64,000 nucleotides of DNA from Tillus elongatus. Lineage: Eukaryota > Arthropoda > Insecta > Coleoptera > Cleridae. Made by a program: the position numbers and the translations under genes. The stretch is from positions 12,949,565 to 13,013,564 of the forward strand of contig OZ023266.1 in the NCBI GenBank assembly GCA_964006375.1, written 5' to 3'. Positions 1-9,838 of the stretch are shown one piece after another. The stretch's first letter is position 1; each line of letters begins with the position of its first letter. A model generated the notes under the pieces. It ran no database searches. It was given only the letters and a program-made list of their open reading frames with translations, and was not told where the DNA came from.

Positions 1-470
1 ACGAAGAAGGCGTAATCTCCGACACAAATGGCGCGTACTTTAGTAGAAAGGTCGTCAAGATTATGTCGTTTGTTTTAGCATTTTCTGTTGATGGGACCTC
101 AAATTTCCATCGATGATTTTAATTGTTATAAATCGCAGGGACGTGATGGGAATCTTGGAGCTTGTATTTCAGTGGTAGAACGAGTATTATAGTCGAACAT
201 GGCGGCCTTGATGCGTAATGGAAATTAATCTGTGGTCGGGGATGGTAGACAGACATCGACGTCGTATTATCATCGTATTCGGTCACCCAAATATTGTTTT
301 GCAAGTCTGATGTCGATTTTGTTGCGAGGCACGCTCCTAAGCTTATGTTCTGTCTGTTAAAATAGTAAACTCCTGAAGCAGGAAGTAGGGTATGGTGGTG
401 AAGTTTTATAATTTATTATCAACTATAATACTCTAATATTGTAACCTGTGAGGAGTAATAAAAATCCAGA
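1..470. other. unassigned sequence
   Basis: No coding similarity, RNA gene or known repeat could be recognised here. GC content is locally higher than in the following repeats. The only open frame (119-304, minus, 61 codons) has no recognisable motif and is probably chance. Confidence 0.4.
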
Positions 471-610
471 TCACCACAACACATTAAAAAAAAACTGACA
501 ACTCTCAGAATTTAGCATCCTCTGATGACGCCAAATTGGTTAGTGGAACGATCGTCAGGTTTTTTTAATGGGGTATGTTGATTTGGGTTCTCAAAGTGTA
601 CTTAACTATA
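470..610 (+). repeat. Penelope terminal-repeat relic with degenerate hammerhead motif
   Basis: The segment carries the hallmarks seen in the Penelope terminal repeats at 26338 and 29121: a CACCACAACACATT block near 476 in inverse orientation, then CTGATGA, a stem region, GGAAC and GATCGTCAGG (519-559), then TTTGGGTTCTC and AAGTGTACTT. The ribozyme core is weakened. GGAAC replaces GAAAC and stem II (CCAAAT against GGTTAGT) pairs poorly. The inverse block on the left suggests the remains of a head-to-head pair like the one near 4870. Confidence 0.55.
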
Positions 611-639
611 ATACTTGAATGTTTTAGTGAATTTTCTTT

Positions 640-703
640 AAAAAAATTTCTCGGATATGCGCGAACTTGGCCCTCTAAAATACAAATCCGGGGTCGCTTT
701 CAA

Positions 704-794
<91 letters not shown>

Positions 795-1220
795 GTATAA
801 TACCGAAAAATCAAAAAATAATGAGCCCATTTAGATCAAATTTAGTGAGTGCTTTCCTTTGGTAAGTGGCTTGGATAAGTTTATTAGCCAGGAAAATCGC
901 CCCGTCATTTTCGTGGAAAATGGTGTGTTTTCTTTCAGAAAATTTCCCTCTCCGGAAACAACAGAGTTATGGCAACCAAATTTGGGACGCGGGTGTATGT
1001 CATAAAAAGTAAACTGCTTACTAAAATTTAGATCTCACCTAAAAGAAAAAAATGGGATTTTCTTCTTAGAACGTCAAAGTCGCGAGTTGAAAAAGAATTG
1101 GCAACGTTTAGGCAAAGAATCTGTAACGAATACGGGTTACGTAGAAAAAATGTATCAAAAAAAGTGTTTTACAAACGCTTAAGTTTCAGCATCAACCGTT
1201 ATTGTCTTTCATTTTACTAA
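640..1220. repeat. AT-core dispersed repeat, copy 1
   Basis: The left flank has the family signature ATCCGGGGTCGCTTTCAATT. A pure (AT)n tract (709-782) follows, then a short GTAT run. The right flank (AAAAATCAAAAAATAATGAG..., TTAGCCAGGAAAATCG) matches the right flank of copies at 3330, 29836 and 31059. It has no coding content. Confidence 0.7.
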
Positions 1221-1770
1221 AATATTTCCAGAAAATACGTTTTAAATAGACCCTTTCCCTGATGCCTTGGTATTAGTTTTAGTTATAGAGTGTATCGTTT
1301 AATGGTCTATAACTTTTTGCAAATTTCTGTAGAAAAATTTTGCTAAGAGGAGGACCGCCACTTTTAAAATTTGACAACATATCCTAGTTTCAGTTTTTAT
1401 CTGTTTTCATTTATACAGGGTGACGCATTTCTACGGTAAAGCACAATATATTCGTTTATAAAATATACGAGAAAAAGTTGTATACGTTTGAGCTGCATCT
1501 TATAAAATTATTTATACAACCACAGGTGGTCCATAAGTCTTTGGTAATACAAAGTTTCTTTTTTTTTAATCGAACACACCTGATATTATTGCAGTTGTGC
1601 CACTTCCACCGAAATATAATGTTGGTTTGTAAAAACAAAAATTCTGGACGCCGCAAGTGCGTTATAGTAGCAGTCTTTCATTAAATGCGCCAAATTTCAA
1701 TAGCTCAATTTGCTATTAACCTAAGGTTCGTTGGAATTCAGTTTTTAGTGAATTTTTATTAAAAAATGGT
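1190..1770 (+). repeat. composite dispersed repeat (CAGGGTG block plus hairpin terminus)
   Basis: This copy contains, in order, a TAGACCCTTTCCCTGATGC block, the CAGGGTGACGCATTTCTACG block (near 1416), a GTCCATAAGTCTTTGG block, and a hairpin terminus (CGCAAGTGCGTTATAG near 1652) followed by CTATTAACCTAAGGTTCG. The same order occurs at 34875-36500 on the plus strand and, inverted, at 16185-16935. Short open frames inside (1456-1656, 1478-1684) are chance. Confidence 0.6.
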
Positions 1771-1814
1771 GACACAAAAGATTTTTCATTTTCTTGTGGT
1801 TTTTGCATCCAGAA

Positions 1815-2270
1815 GAAGATCTAAGCATGTTTCTGAATTTGTTATCTAAAAACCCCCCGTGTGCTAATCTGCAAATTTACCGAAAATTTACTTTTTATTT
1901 ACAAAATGTACCTGTCAAATGATTAACCTGGCAGGTATTTTTCCTTATTAGTCGCTTAGATGCTCCGTTTTAGTCCACTCAATCGAAACAGTTTCTGCAA
2001 ACAAAATAACAAAAATGGTTTTCTAAAACAAATGTATCGTTGCTTGTGAAGCTCATTGTGTTATTTTTTAAATTTAGTACCCACGCTGATTTTATATAGG
2101 TTTTAGTATGTATCAAAACTGAAGATTCTACTTTAATGGGAAATTGAATTATCACCATTTTGAATATTTTAACACAAATTCGCTACCATAATGCACTTGC
2201 TGCACCTGAATCCTTTTCAGCATTTATTTACTATTTTTGTATCCATACTCTTTGAAAATTAAATAAATAA
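1815..2270 (-). repeat. hairpin-TIR repeat, subfamily 3
   Basis: The reverse complement of this stretch matches 50340-50790 and the first half matches 51250-51500. The shared landmarks are AGCTCATTGTG, a TATATAGGTTTTA block, the hairpin ATGCACTTGCTGC (near 2190), and GCATCCAGAAG at the far end. The terminal hairpin is shared with other dispersed repeats in the window while the interior differs, as expected of related non-autonomous elements. Confidence 0.55.
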
Positions 2271-2559
2271 ATATAAACAATACAAAATTTTGAAATTAAA
2301 ATTTTAATAATTTACACAACATCTCTTCGTTGTTATAATTTAAACAACTGCATGATAATATGTAGTTTAATTTACCTTAAATTTTCCATATATGACATGA
2401 AGTGTAAATAATAATGAAAATTCACTAAAAACTAAAAGTAAACAACAAATATTTTATTCCAAGATTCTAAGGCATTAGCTGTTGTTTAAAAAAGCTACTT
2501 TCAACAAGGCTTTACTTAGATATATAGGATGGTTCCAAAGTGTACTTTTTGACATAAAC

Positions 2560-3010
2560 TTGTTTTTTTAATAGAACACTGTATTTTATTTAAGATTTGG
2601 ATTCCTTATTTAATTGTGAATCTATAATGTGTCAAACATGTTTTTTATAAAATGTATGTTCAAAAGTAATCACAAAAATACAATTAAGAGATAATTAATA
2701 TTGCTAACGATGACAAAGTAAATTATCAAGGATGCTCAAACGAGCGACCATTTTCTGTTTGGCAAATATCATATCTTCAAATAAGCTTAATGCATTTCTA
2801 ATAACTTTAGGCAAAATTTCACTGCAGTCACCAGTAATTTTCTTTCTCAAATCCTCTAAATTTCTTGGCGAAACAGAATAGATCAAATCTTTAACACAAC
2901 CCTATAAAAAAAACGAATGGTGTTAGGTTAGGCGACCTCGCGGGCCACCTGACTGGCCCTCGCTTTTCTATTCACTTTGTTCTAAATTTATCGTTCACAA
3001 TTTTTGACAC
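2560..3010 (-). pseudogene. mariner-type transposase C-terminal fragment
   Basis: Translation of the minus strand around 2990-2920 gives IEKRGPVRWPARSPNLTPF, a classic mariner-family block around the third catalytic acidic residue (PDLTP-like). The frame then shifts, and a 60-codon frame (2886-2704) continues with NLEDLRKKI and VIRNALSLFEDMIFA, the usual helical C-terminus of these transposases. The N-terminal two thirds are absent. The DNA-binding domain and first two catalytic Asp are therefore missing and the copy cannot be functional. TGGTTCCAAAGTGTA near 2530 may be part of the transposon end. Confidence 0.7.
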
Positions 3011-3139
3011 AGACATTAGAACGAACAGTTATGACACTGACGTCATACTTGTGATGCTGTCATTGCTCAGAAATAATCATGATTGAAAGCAACATGCAAA
3101 TCTTTTTTTTTTTGAGGATTTTTTCAAAAACTATAGAAA

Positions 3140-3240
3140 TGGGAAAAATGTTTGGCACGTTATTGCTTAAAAATGAAATCAGTAATTCAAATATGAGCAC
3201 GGACTAGGACCCGTAGAACCCATATCCGGGGTCAGTTTCA

Positions 3241-3332
<92 letters not shown>

Positions 3333-3660
3333 ATCCAACCGATAACTCAAAAAATAATTAACTGATTTGGATAAAACTCGGCAAGTGCCATTATTTTATT
3401 AGTGTATTAGTGGCTTCATTAGCCAGGAAAATCAAACAAGATTTTCAGGGAAAATTTTAAGTTTTCTTTCGAAAAAAATTTATTTCTCTGAAAATTAAAA
3501 GGTGTTTTAATGAAATTGATGGATAAGTTGCCTTGGCAAAGACCTTACTACGTACCAAAATTTAACTTTCTAAGTTTATAGAAAATAGTTATTCAAATTT
3601 GTAGCATTTAGTGAAAATTCATTACCACAACGCACCTTCTGCGTCCCGAGCTCTTTTTAT
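3140..3660. repeat. AT-core dispersed repeat, copy 2
   Basis: The left flank GAACCCATATCCGGGGTCAG and right flank GATAACTCAAAAAATAATTA surround a pure (AT)n tract at 3244-3330. The right side continues to the hairpin terminus (CGCACCTTCTGCG near 3643). A second hairpin-terminated segment follows to about 3860 (CGCACTTGCTGAG). No coding potential is seen. Confidence 0.75.
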
Positions 3661-4330
3661 TTTGAGTTTATTTTCATAAAATTTTTGTACATTTCAAAAC
3701 AATAAAGTTATTTTAATGCAATATTGTACCAACATTGTTTTTACTCTGTAGGTTATACTGGTAACCAAATTTGATGCCTGCTTTCTTTAATAAAATACAT
3801 ATTTGTACTAAAAACATTTTTATGAAAATTCAGTAACATAACGCACTTGCTGAGTTCCGAACTTTTTTCATATTAAAATTTTTGTGATGTATGAATTAAA
3901 ACGGAAAATATTACAATTTACATATGAAAACTAAAAAGAAAAGTTTTAAATACTTACATATAGGGCGAGTTTAAAAACTGAACAATGAAATGATAACAAA
4001 CATTTACAAAATCTTAAACGTGAATAAAAGTTGATAAGCGTCAAGGGAATTTCAATGGGGGTAGTCTTAAGAAGTTATTATCTCTCTTATTCCAATGTTT
4101 CGTTCAAGGTAACGTCAAAGTCTTTTAAACATATTCCTTTATTATTTAAAGTTTCGCAACCTAAAATAGAAATGGCCAGTATTAACTTTATGTTCAGACA
4201 AAGCACAAGTTATTTTTTTTTATAGATGTATATCACTTTTGTGTTGTGTTATTCTATCTTTCGGGATTCTGCTTGTTTGGCCAATGTATTTTAAATTATA
4301 ATAACTACATCGAATACAGTATATCACCGC
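3660..4330. repeat. hairpin-TIR repeat and unassigned AT-rich DNA
   Basis: Positions 3660-3870 resemble the interior of the hairpin-TIR repeat (TAGGTTATACTGGTAACC, GATGCCTGC) and end with CATAACGCACTTGCTGAG. The remainder to 4330 shows nothing recognisable. The 64-codon frame 4031-4225 has no motif. Confidence 0.5.
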
Positions 4331-4335
4331 AGATA

Positions 4336-4722
4336 CATTAGAAATTCAGAGCCTCGGTGGTTCAGGGGTAAGAACGTGTGCCTCTGAACCGAAGGGTACT
4401 AGGTTCGATCCCAGGGTTCTCCTTTCACTTTTTCAGTACAAACAGTAACATTAACATCAACCGAGGTTCTGGAATTGTATTTGAGAAAGTTGAATGTCTG
4501 CACGTTCCGCCCTCCGGAGGGGGCGTAAAGCTGTCGATATCGTGCCCATGCAATGTTGGGCACGTTAAAGATCCTACCCTCCTTACAGAAAGGCAAGGGT
4601 TCGCGAAAATTTTCAGGATAGTTAGGTGAAACTGCTCCCTGGCGTCGGTAATTGGCCATAGTGGCGAAAATAGGTCGCCGTTAAAGAAACAAAACAAAAA
4701 CAGAAAACAAAGCATTAGAAAT
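4336..4722 (+). mobile_element. tRNA-derived SINE, full length with target duplication
   Basis: The element (4346-4712) starts with a tRNA-like head. An A-box-like TGGTTCAGGGGTAAGAACG and a B-box GGTTCGATCCC sit about 40 bases apart, as in internal RNA polymerase III promoters. The body (GAGGTTCTGGCATTGTATTT-like, GGGCACGTTAAAGATCC, GATTGGCCATAG) recurs at 15525, 26219/29273 and about 57206. The 3' end is A-rich (AAAGAAACAAAACAAAAAC). A 10-bp direct repeat CATTAGAAAT flanks it at 4336-4345 and 4713-4722, showing a retrotransposed insertion. Open frames inside are chance. The parental tRNA identity is unresolved because the anticodon arm is degenerate. Confidence 0.85.
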
Positions 4723-4817
4723 AAATTTCTTGTTTACTTGGAAGTTTACTGAAAATTTTATAAATTGATAAGTATACTTGGATAAACCCGCATCACCACA
4801 ACACATCTTTTTAAATA

Positions 4818-4860
4818 CCTAACGATCGTTTCGCGAACAACGTTAGATTCATCAGAGGAT
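4818..4860 (-). ncRNA. degenerate hammerhead motif
   Basis: On the minus strand ATCCT precedes CTGATGA. GAAACGATCGTT and AGG follow. Both catalytic boxes are intact, but stem II (TCTAAC against GTTCGC) has lost about half its pairs. It forms the opposite arm of the palindrome with the plus-strand motif at 4884. Confidence 0.5.
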
Positions 4861-4883
4861 GAAATATTCTTAGAAATATTTCG

Positions 4884-4925
4884 TCTTCTGATGAAGCTAA
4901 CGCTGTTAGCGAAATGATCGTTAGG
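4884..4925 (+). ncRNA. hammerhead ribozyme motif (Penelope type)
   Basis: Core order is CTGATGA, an extra A, a perfect 6-bp stem II (GCTAAC, loop GCT, GTTAGC), GAAA, then TGATCGTT followed by AGG. The 5' strand before CTGATGA (CTT) can pair only partly with AGG for stem I. The stem III segment is nearly palindromic (TGATCGTT). This is the arrangement described for ribozymes in Penelope-like terminal repeats. Cleavage would fall after the GTT triplet, a less favourable version of the GTC seen at 26418-26460. Confidence 0.6.
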
Positions 4926-4999
4926 TCTTTAAAAAGATGTGTTATGGTGATGCGAGTTTATCCAAGTGTACTTATCAGTGCTCATCACATGTTCCAATT

Positions 5000-6130
5000 C
5001 TTCACTCATTATTAATTGATTTTGAATATCGAAATGCGATTCTAAATTTGGTTTCATCTTTACTTATTCTGCTTATATTTTATAGTAAATTTAATGCGTT
5101 TCATTAAAAATTGCCACAATTGCCGTTAGAAACATTTTAATGAAAATTCGCTACCATAACGCAATTGCTGCGTCCAGACTTTTTTTTAATAGGTCTACAT
5201 TTGAGAGTTAATTTGAAAAACAGCAATAAAAAGCCAGCATATTTATTTTAAACAGGGTGTGCCAACGCAAAATGTTACATGTTACACAATATTAAAAGCC
5301 GTTGAAAAAAATATATTCACTGACGATAAAAATGAATAATTTTGTATCCAAATGAATATGCATAACGTTTATTACTTCATGTGTGATATATAAACCGAAG
5401 TATGCCCGTTTTATTTTTGAAATATTGCGGCAAATTTACAAGAAAATATTACATGTCGTTGTTTTATACAATACCGTAGTGTTGTCCGTGTTAATATGAA
5501 ATATTGCTGGGTGTAAATGAAAGCGATTTATAGAACGCAAATACGGATATATTTTGAGGCTTTTCATTTACATATTAAATAATTCATTAACGTTGTTTCA
5601 ACATTTTTGATCCTTCAAATAAAATGATAAGATGGAATTCATCAACTTGATAGAGTGTGTCATTTGTGTTGGGTTATTTTACTAAATGATGAGGGCTATA
5701 CCTTATTAAAATTTTCAACAATTCAGAAATCTATGTTAAACTTAGAGGACTGGTTTATTTTTTACAATTTAGGTTCTTCTTATAATATAAACATTGACTA
5801 CTTCTTTTACCTCCTTCAAACAAAAGCTTCAAGTACAAGAACCGTGGCATACCTGATTGACCTCAGGTGGATATAGATCTGCTCTATGGTGAGGTCACAA
5901 TTGCCTATAACACCTTACCCTAAAGTAGCTATCTATCAGATTATCAAATTTATTAAGATTAGCAGCACTTTTTAGGAGATTGACAGATCTGGATGTAGTT
6001 TGATACTCATGTTCTCTTCCTTTGTTTGCTTCGCACTGCTCAGAGTCCTATATTTGTGGGCTCTCCAGACTAGTGCCAGGCTACATTGAAATTAAGGTAT
6101 CTAGATAATAGTTAGTAAGAATAAATTGTT
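5000..6130. other. unassigned AT-rich sequence with one hairpin terminus
   Basis: A hairpin-TIR terminus (CATAACGCAATTGCTGCG) lies near 5155. Apart from that, no family or gene is recognised. The 73-codon frame 5655-5876 shows no domain. Confidence 0.35.
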
Positions 6131-6889
6131 GGCGCCGACGTCAAAAGAAAGGAGGTATTAGGGAGGAATTTCACTTCAATTAAACAGATATTTTAATATA
6201 ACAAAATATATAAATTTATTCATATAAATTAAGTTTGGAATAGCAAACAAAACGAAATAAAAATGGTTGGTTAATCTCAGATAAATGTTAATTGCACACA
6301 AATAGAAATCAAATAAACAGTAAGAATATCAAGAACCAGAAATTATTGATGTACATACATATGTCAAAACAATAAGATAAAGGAAGTTGCATATTACTAA
6401 AATGTTACTGTTAATTACTTAGGGTATCGTTCAAAAATAAACACAAATGATTAGGTAAATTACTTGACGTTTGTCAATCGATTGCTAGGTTTTCTAGTGA
6501 ATTAACTAGCCAGTTTCTTGAGTGAGGCTCCAAAAAAAAAAAGAAAGAATATATAATTCTAGGTGAACATTCTACATTATTAATGAAAAATAAGAGATGT
6601 TAACGAGAATGTTTAGGTTAGATATTTACAGACAAAATTTGCTAATTACAATTAAAAAAAGAAGAAAAGAACTGTGTGTTTAAATTTACAAAAATTGACA
6701 AAATCTTAGAGATTAAATAGGAAATATATAGTCATGCTGACAGCATCTCCCTGACATTGTTTAAGCTCAAGCTTGATTACGTGATTGCGAAAGTTCAGGT
6801 TATTAAAACTTCAGATGTTAGATTTAGGCATGAATATTCTGCTGATTCAGAGAAAAGATTTGTTTAAACTCGCCAGTATTCCGGTATTA

Positions 6890-7937
6890 GGTTACCTGAT
6901 GACCCTGTGAAGATGCTTTCCAGGTGGGATCAATTAGGAGTGCCTGACACAGGTTCCAGACTCCAATAACATTGGAAAAACTGGGGAAAACGAGTGGGAC
7001 TTCCCATCAGAGATTATTGGGCCGGTGGATGTTATTGCTCCAATACTACAAGACCATTTGACACCTATGTCGATGTTCTGAATTCGCTTGATTGAAACTT
7101 TGCGAATCGCAATTAAAACGTGAATTTGTTCAAGTAAGAATCACTATCAGTTGACTTAAGGTTCGATAATAAACAGGAATTCTTTCTGATTACGGCAAGA
7201 AATCAACAATTCGAAACAAAGAGCCATGAATTAGCTCGCGTTTTAATGCTGAATACGATGTTTAATTAAACTCGAAAATCACTTGAATTACTGCGTACTA
7301 TCACTGACAAGAATTATTAGGTAGTACAGATAACAGAAAGAACATTACAACCCCGTTTTAAGATAATTTAATAGCCACCAAAAGTGCAGGGTGTTCACTC
7401 TATGAACGTTCAGCAGAGAGTCACTCTAAAAATCGGGTTCTGCAAATTGCTAGTCGCTGCACGCAAAAATTCTTACTGTGACGGTTGCTGGCTGTGCGCG
7501 AGCTCTTTCTAGCCTCCATTCTTCGAATGAGATAAAACGAGATCTCCAATCGATGGTGAAGTCACGTCGTCTCAACTCCCGTGTCCACAGTTGAAGGTTT
7601 TGGCGGCAATTCTCGCAACCGTCGCCCGTGACGTCATACAGAAAATTACAGAGCCAGTAGCAACGACATTTATTTCTTGGAAATATTCCTTCCGCAAAAT
7701 GCGACGCATCATTTACTAACAAAGCCATATTGCGTCTTTAGATATTTGAATTTTAACGTACACATTTAAAATGCAGTACGGTGTTTACGGTACCTGAAAA
7801 TTTAGCGATTATTCATGAGAATAATTTTGAAATCAAAACATGAATTGCCTTACAGATATTTGATTGTCGGCTATTAATTAAGTATCTTACGGGTTTATTT
7901 TGAATAATTAAAGCAGTAACAAAACGTAATCGTTACA
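6890..7937 (-). repeat. LTR-like repeat copy A (5' part of an LTR element)
   Basis: Read on the minus strand it begins TGTAACGATT at 7937, as do copies B (32466) and C (55218). It shares with them the blocks TCTCGTTTTATCTCATT, GAGTTTAATTAAACATCG (AATAAACATCG in the others, near a polyadenylation-like AATAAA), and a CAGAAAGAATTCCTG block. Similarity to copy C continues past the presumed LTR end into sequence containing CACGTTTTAATTGCGATTTG and a GATGACCCTGTGAAGATGC-type block, so it is not a solo LTR. The 92-codon frame 7450-7728 lies inside the repeat and is not a gene. Confidence 0.5.
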
Positions 7938-8555
7938 CTCTATGGGAGCTTTTCGTTTACATGTTTTAGAATTAGCTATTAAAATAATCTTTTTTTTTTG
8001 TACGACTACTAAAACATGAAATGTTAACTAGATTAAAGCAGAAGCTTTTTGGATGACATTGAAAACCGTTTAACAATTAATGTTTCTTTGTTTTATTATA
8101 TAAACTCCCACTGTGATTTAAAACTAATACAGTGACGGTGCTGTCGGGGCGGCAAAGACGCGGACGAGCCATGAGGGAGAAAAAAAATACAGTGACTCAA
8201 GACTACCCCAGGCGCACAAATTCAGACCAGAAGACTTTGTCGGCTACCTGAAAATCCTGGACATTTTTTCACCGGAGTCACTCGCGAAAACAATAGACCA
8301 AATGCTAGTCAATCGATTGATATTATGGGCAGCGACGAGTAAAACACGTATTGATTTTCGCTGCTTAATAAGTGAAAAGTTTGGGTAAAACAAGTGAAAT
8401 AATTCCCTATTTCATACTAGCGGTGTTGGCTAAGTTGTCCTGGAGTGTATAACAAAGGGATAAAACACGATAGGGTTGCACAAGTGAGTTTTTGAACAAT
8501 TATTACTCTTTTTGCTATAACTGGTTCGGAAATATAGTCGTATCAGTATAATAAA

Positions 8556-9218
8556 ATGGTGCTCACCAAATCCCAAGAAACAGAAATAAGGACCATTGCT
8601 AAATCGGAGGCTATTGGATGTCTCCAAGACTCAAAGACTCTGGAAGTAATTACGGAAAAAATTGCGGAGTTGGTAGTGACTAAAATAAATACGAGGCTGG
8701 ATGAAATGTTGGTCAAATATAAACAGGTTGAAAAGCAAGTAGATCTCATCAAGCAGGAAAATGAAGAACTAAGAGATAAAATAGATTATTTAGAACAACA
8801 AATCAAATGCGCCAATACAATAAGGATTCATGGCATGGATGAGGTTCCTGAAGAGGAGATCAGAGGTGGGGTGGTTTCACTTATTAGAAATAACTTCGGC
8901 TTTGATTTGGAGGAGAAGGACCTCCTGAGATGCTACAGAGTTGGGAAGAATAGGGTTGACAGGAAGCCGAGACAAGTTTTGGTCCGTTTTCAAGAGGATA
9001 TGTTTAACAAAATTTTGGGCAATAAGAAGTGCTTAAAGAACACCAATATCTACTTCTATGAAGAACTAACAAAGCGAAAACTTGATCTCTTATATACAGC
9101 TAGGGAAAAAATTGGACGCAACCAAGTTTGGGTATGGAGGGGGAGCATTTACACTAAGAAGAATAATGTAAGGATTTCATTGAGAACTTTAGCTGACCTT
9201 GAAAATCTGTTAACATGA
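8556..9218 (+). CDS. LINE ORF1 protein (coiled coil plus RRM-like domain)
   Basis: The 220-residue product is predicted to be the nucleic-acid chaperone of the LINE ribonucleoprotein. Residues about 40-90 form a heptad-rich coiled coil (KQVEKQVDLIKQENEELRDK), suited to trimerisation. Residues about 90-170 contain IRIHGMDE and LLRCYRVGK, typical of the L1-ORF1-like RRM domain of many insect LINEs. The basic C-terminal part (REKIGRNQVWVWRG, KNNVRISLRTLADL) matches the usual C-terminal domain. No CCHC knuckle is present. The ATG at 8556 is the first in frame. ORF2 follows downstream in a separate frame. Confidence 0.8.
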   Translation: MVLTKSQETEIRTIAKSEAIGCLQDSKTLEVITEKIAELVVTKINTRLDEMLVKYKQVEKQVDLIKQENEELRDKIDYLEQQIKCANTIRIHGMDEVPEEEIRGGVVSLIRNNFGFDLEEKDLLRCYRVGKNRVDRKPRQVLVRFQEDMFNKILGNKKCLKNTNIYFYEELTKRKLDLLYTAREKIGRNQVWVWRGSIYTKKNNVRISLRTLADLENLLT

Positions 9219-9838
9219 GGCGAAAATCACGTGTATGCTAGAAACTTTTTGTGTGTGCATAATATTAGTTTAGATTCATTGCTAACTTCTTTCATCAGAC
9301 AGACTTTTATTTTTCATTTTTTGTGTGTACATATATAGCATTATTTGATTATTTTTGGCCTGCTCAATTAAGAATTTGTTGTATTGTTTAATACTAAAAG
9401 AGGCCACTAATTTATTATTGAGGTAGAACTACAGGGAATTTTAAATATTGTTTCCGTTAAGTATAATAATTGTTGTCTTGTATTAAGTATCTTATCTTAC
9501 TGTACTGATAGAGGTAATTATCTTATTGATTGAGAAGTTATACTGGGATCCTATCTGTTCGATTCTGTTGGAGGTTTATTATTTTGATTGGAATTGAAAA
9601 GGATAAATTTATACTCATAAATTGTATATGTAAGACAATTTGTTCATATTTTGTCAAAATACAGAAAATACAGGGTCGGTCTCAGTAATCTCATTACACC
9701 TGATTATTTTAATAATTTAGTGCAAATTTTTGTGAATATTTTTTTGTTATGTTACTCATTGAATGATCTGGTTCTCTGATTGATTTTTGGCTTGAAGTAA
9801 AATATATTGTCATAAAAAAAACGAAGAGAACAAACATA

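Larger units (their letters stand above)
4783..4985. repeat. inverted pair of Penelope terminal repeats (palindrome)
   Basis: Two copies of the Penelope terminal repeat lie head to head. Arms of roughly 85-95 bp (CACCACAACACATC... and its complement) meet at a short spacer around 4865-4880. Each arm has a hammerhead-type core, at 4818-4860 on the minus strand and 4884-4925 on the plus strand. The flanks on both sides read as ACTTGGATAAAC-type sequence in opposite orientations. There is no coding content. Confidence 0.75.

Noticed and set aside
4346..4420. Possible genuine tRNA gene
   Set aside because: A- and B-boxes are present, but the anticodon arm does not form and the body, A-rich end and target duplications show it is a SINE head.
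7450..7728. 92-codon frame with many cysteines and arginines
   Set aside because: It lies inside the LTR-like repeat copy A, and copies B and C do not keep the frame.
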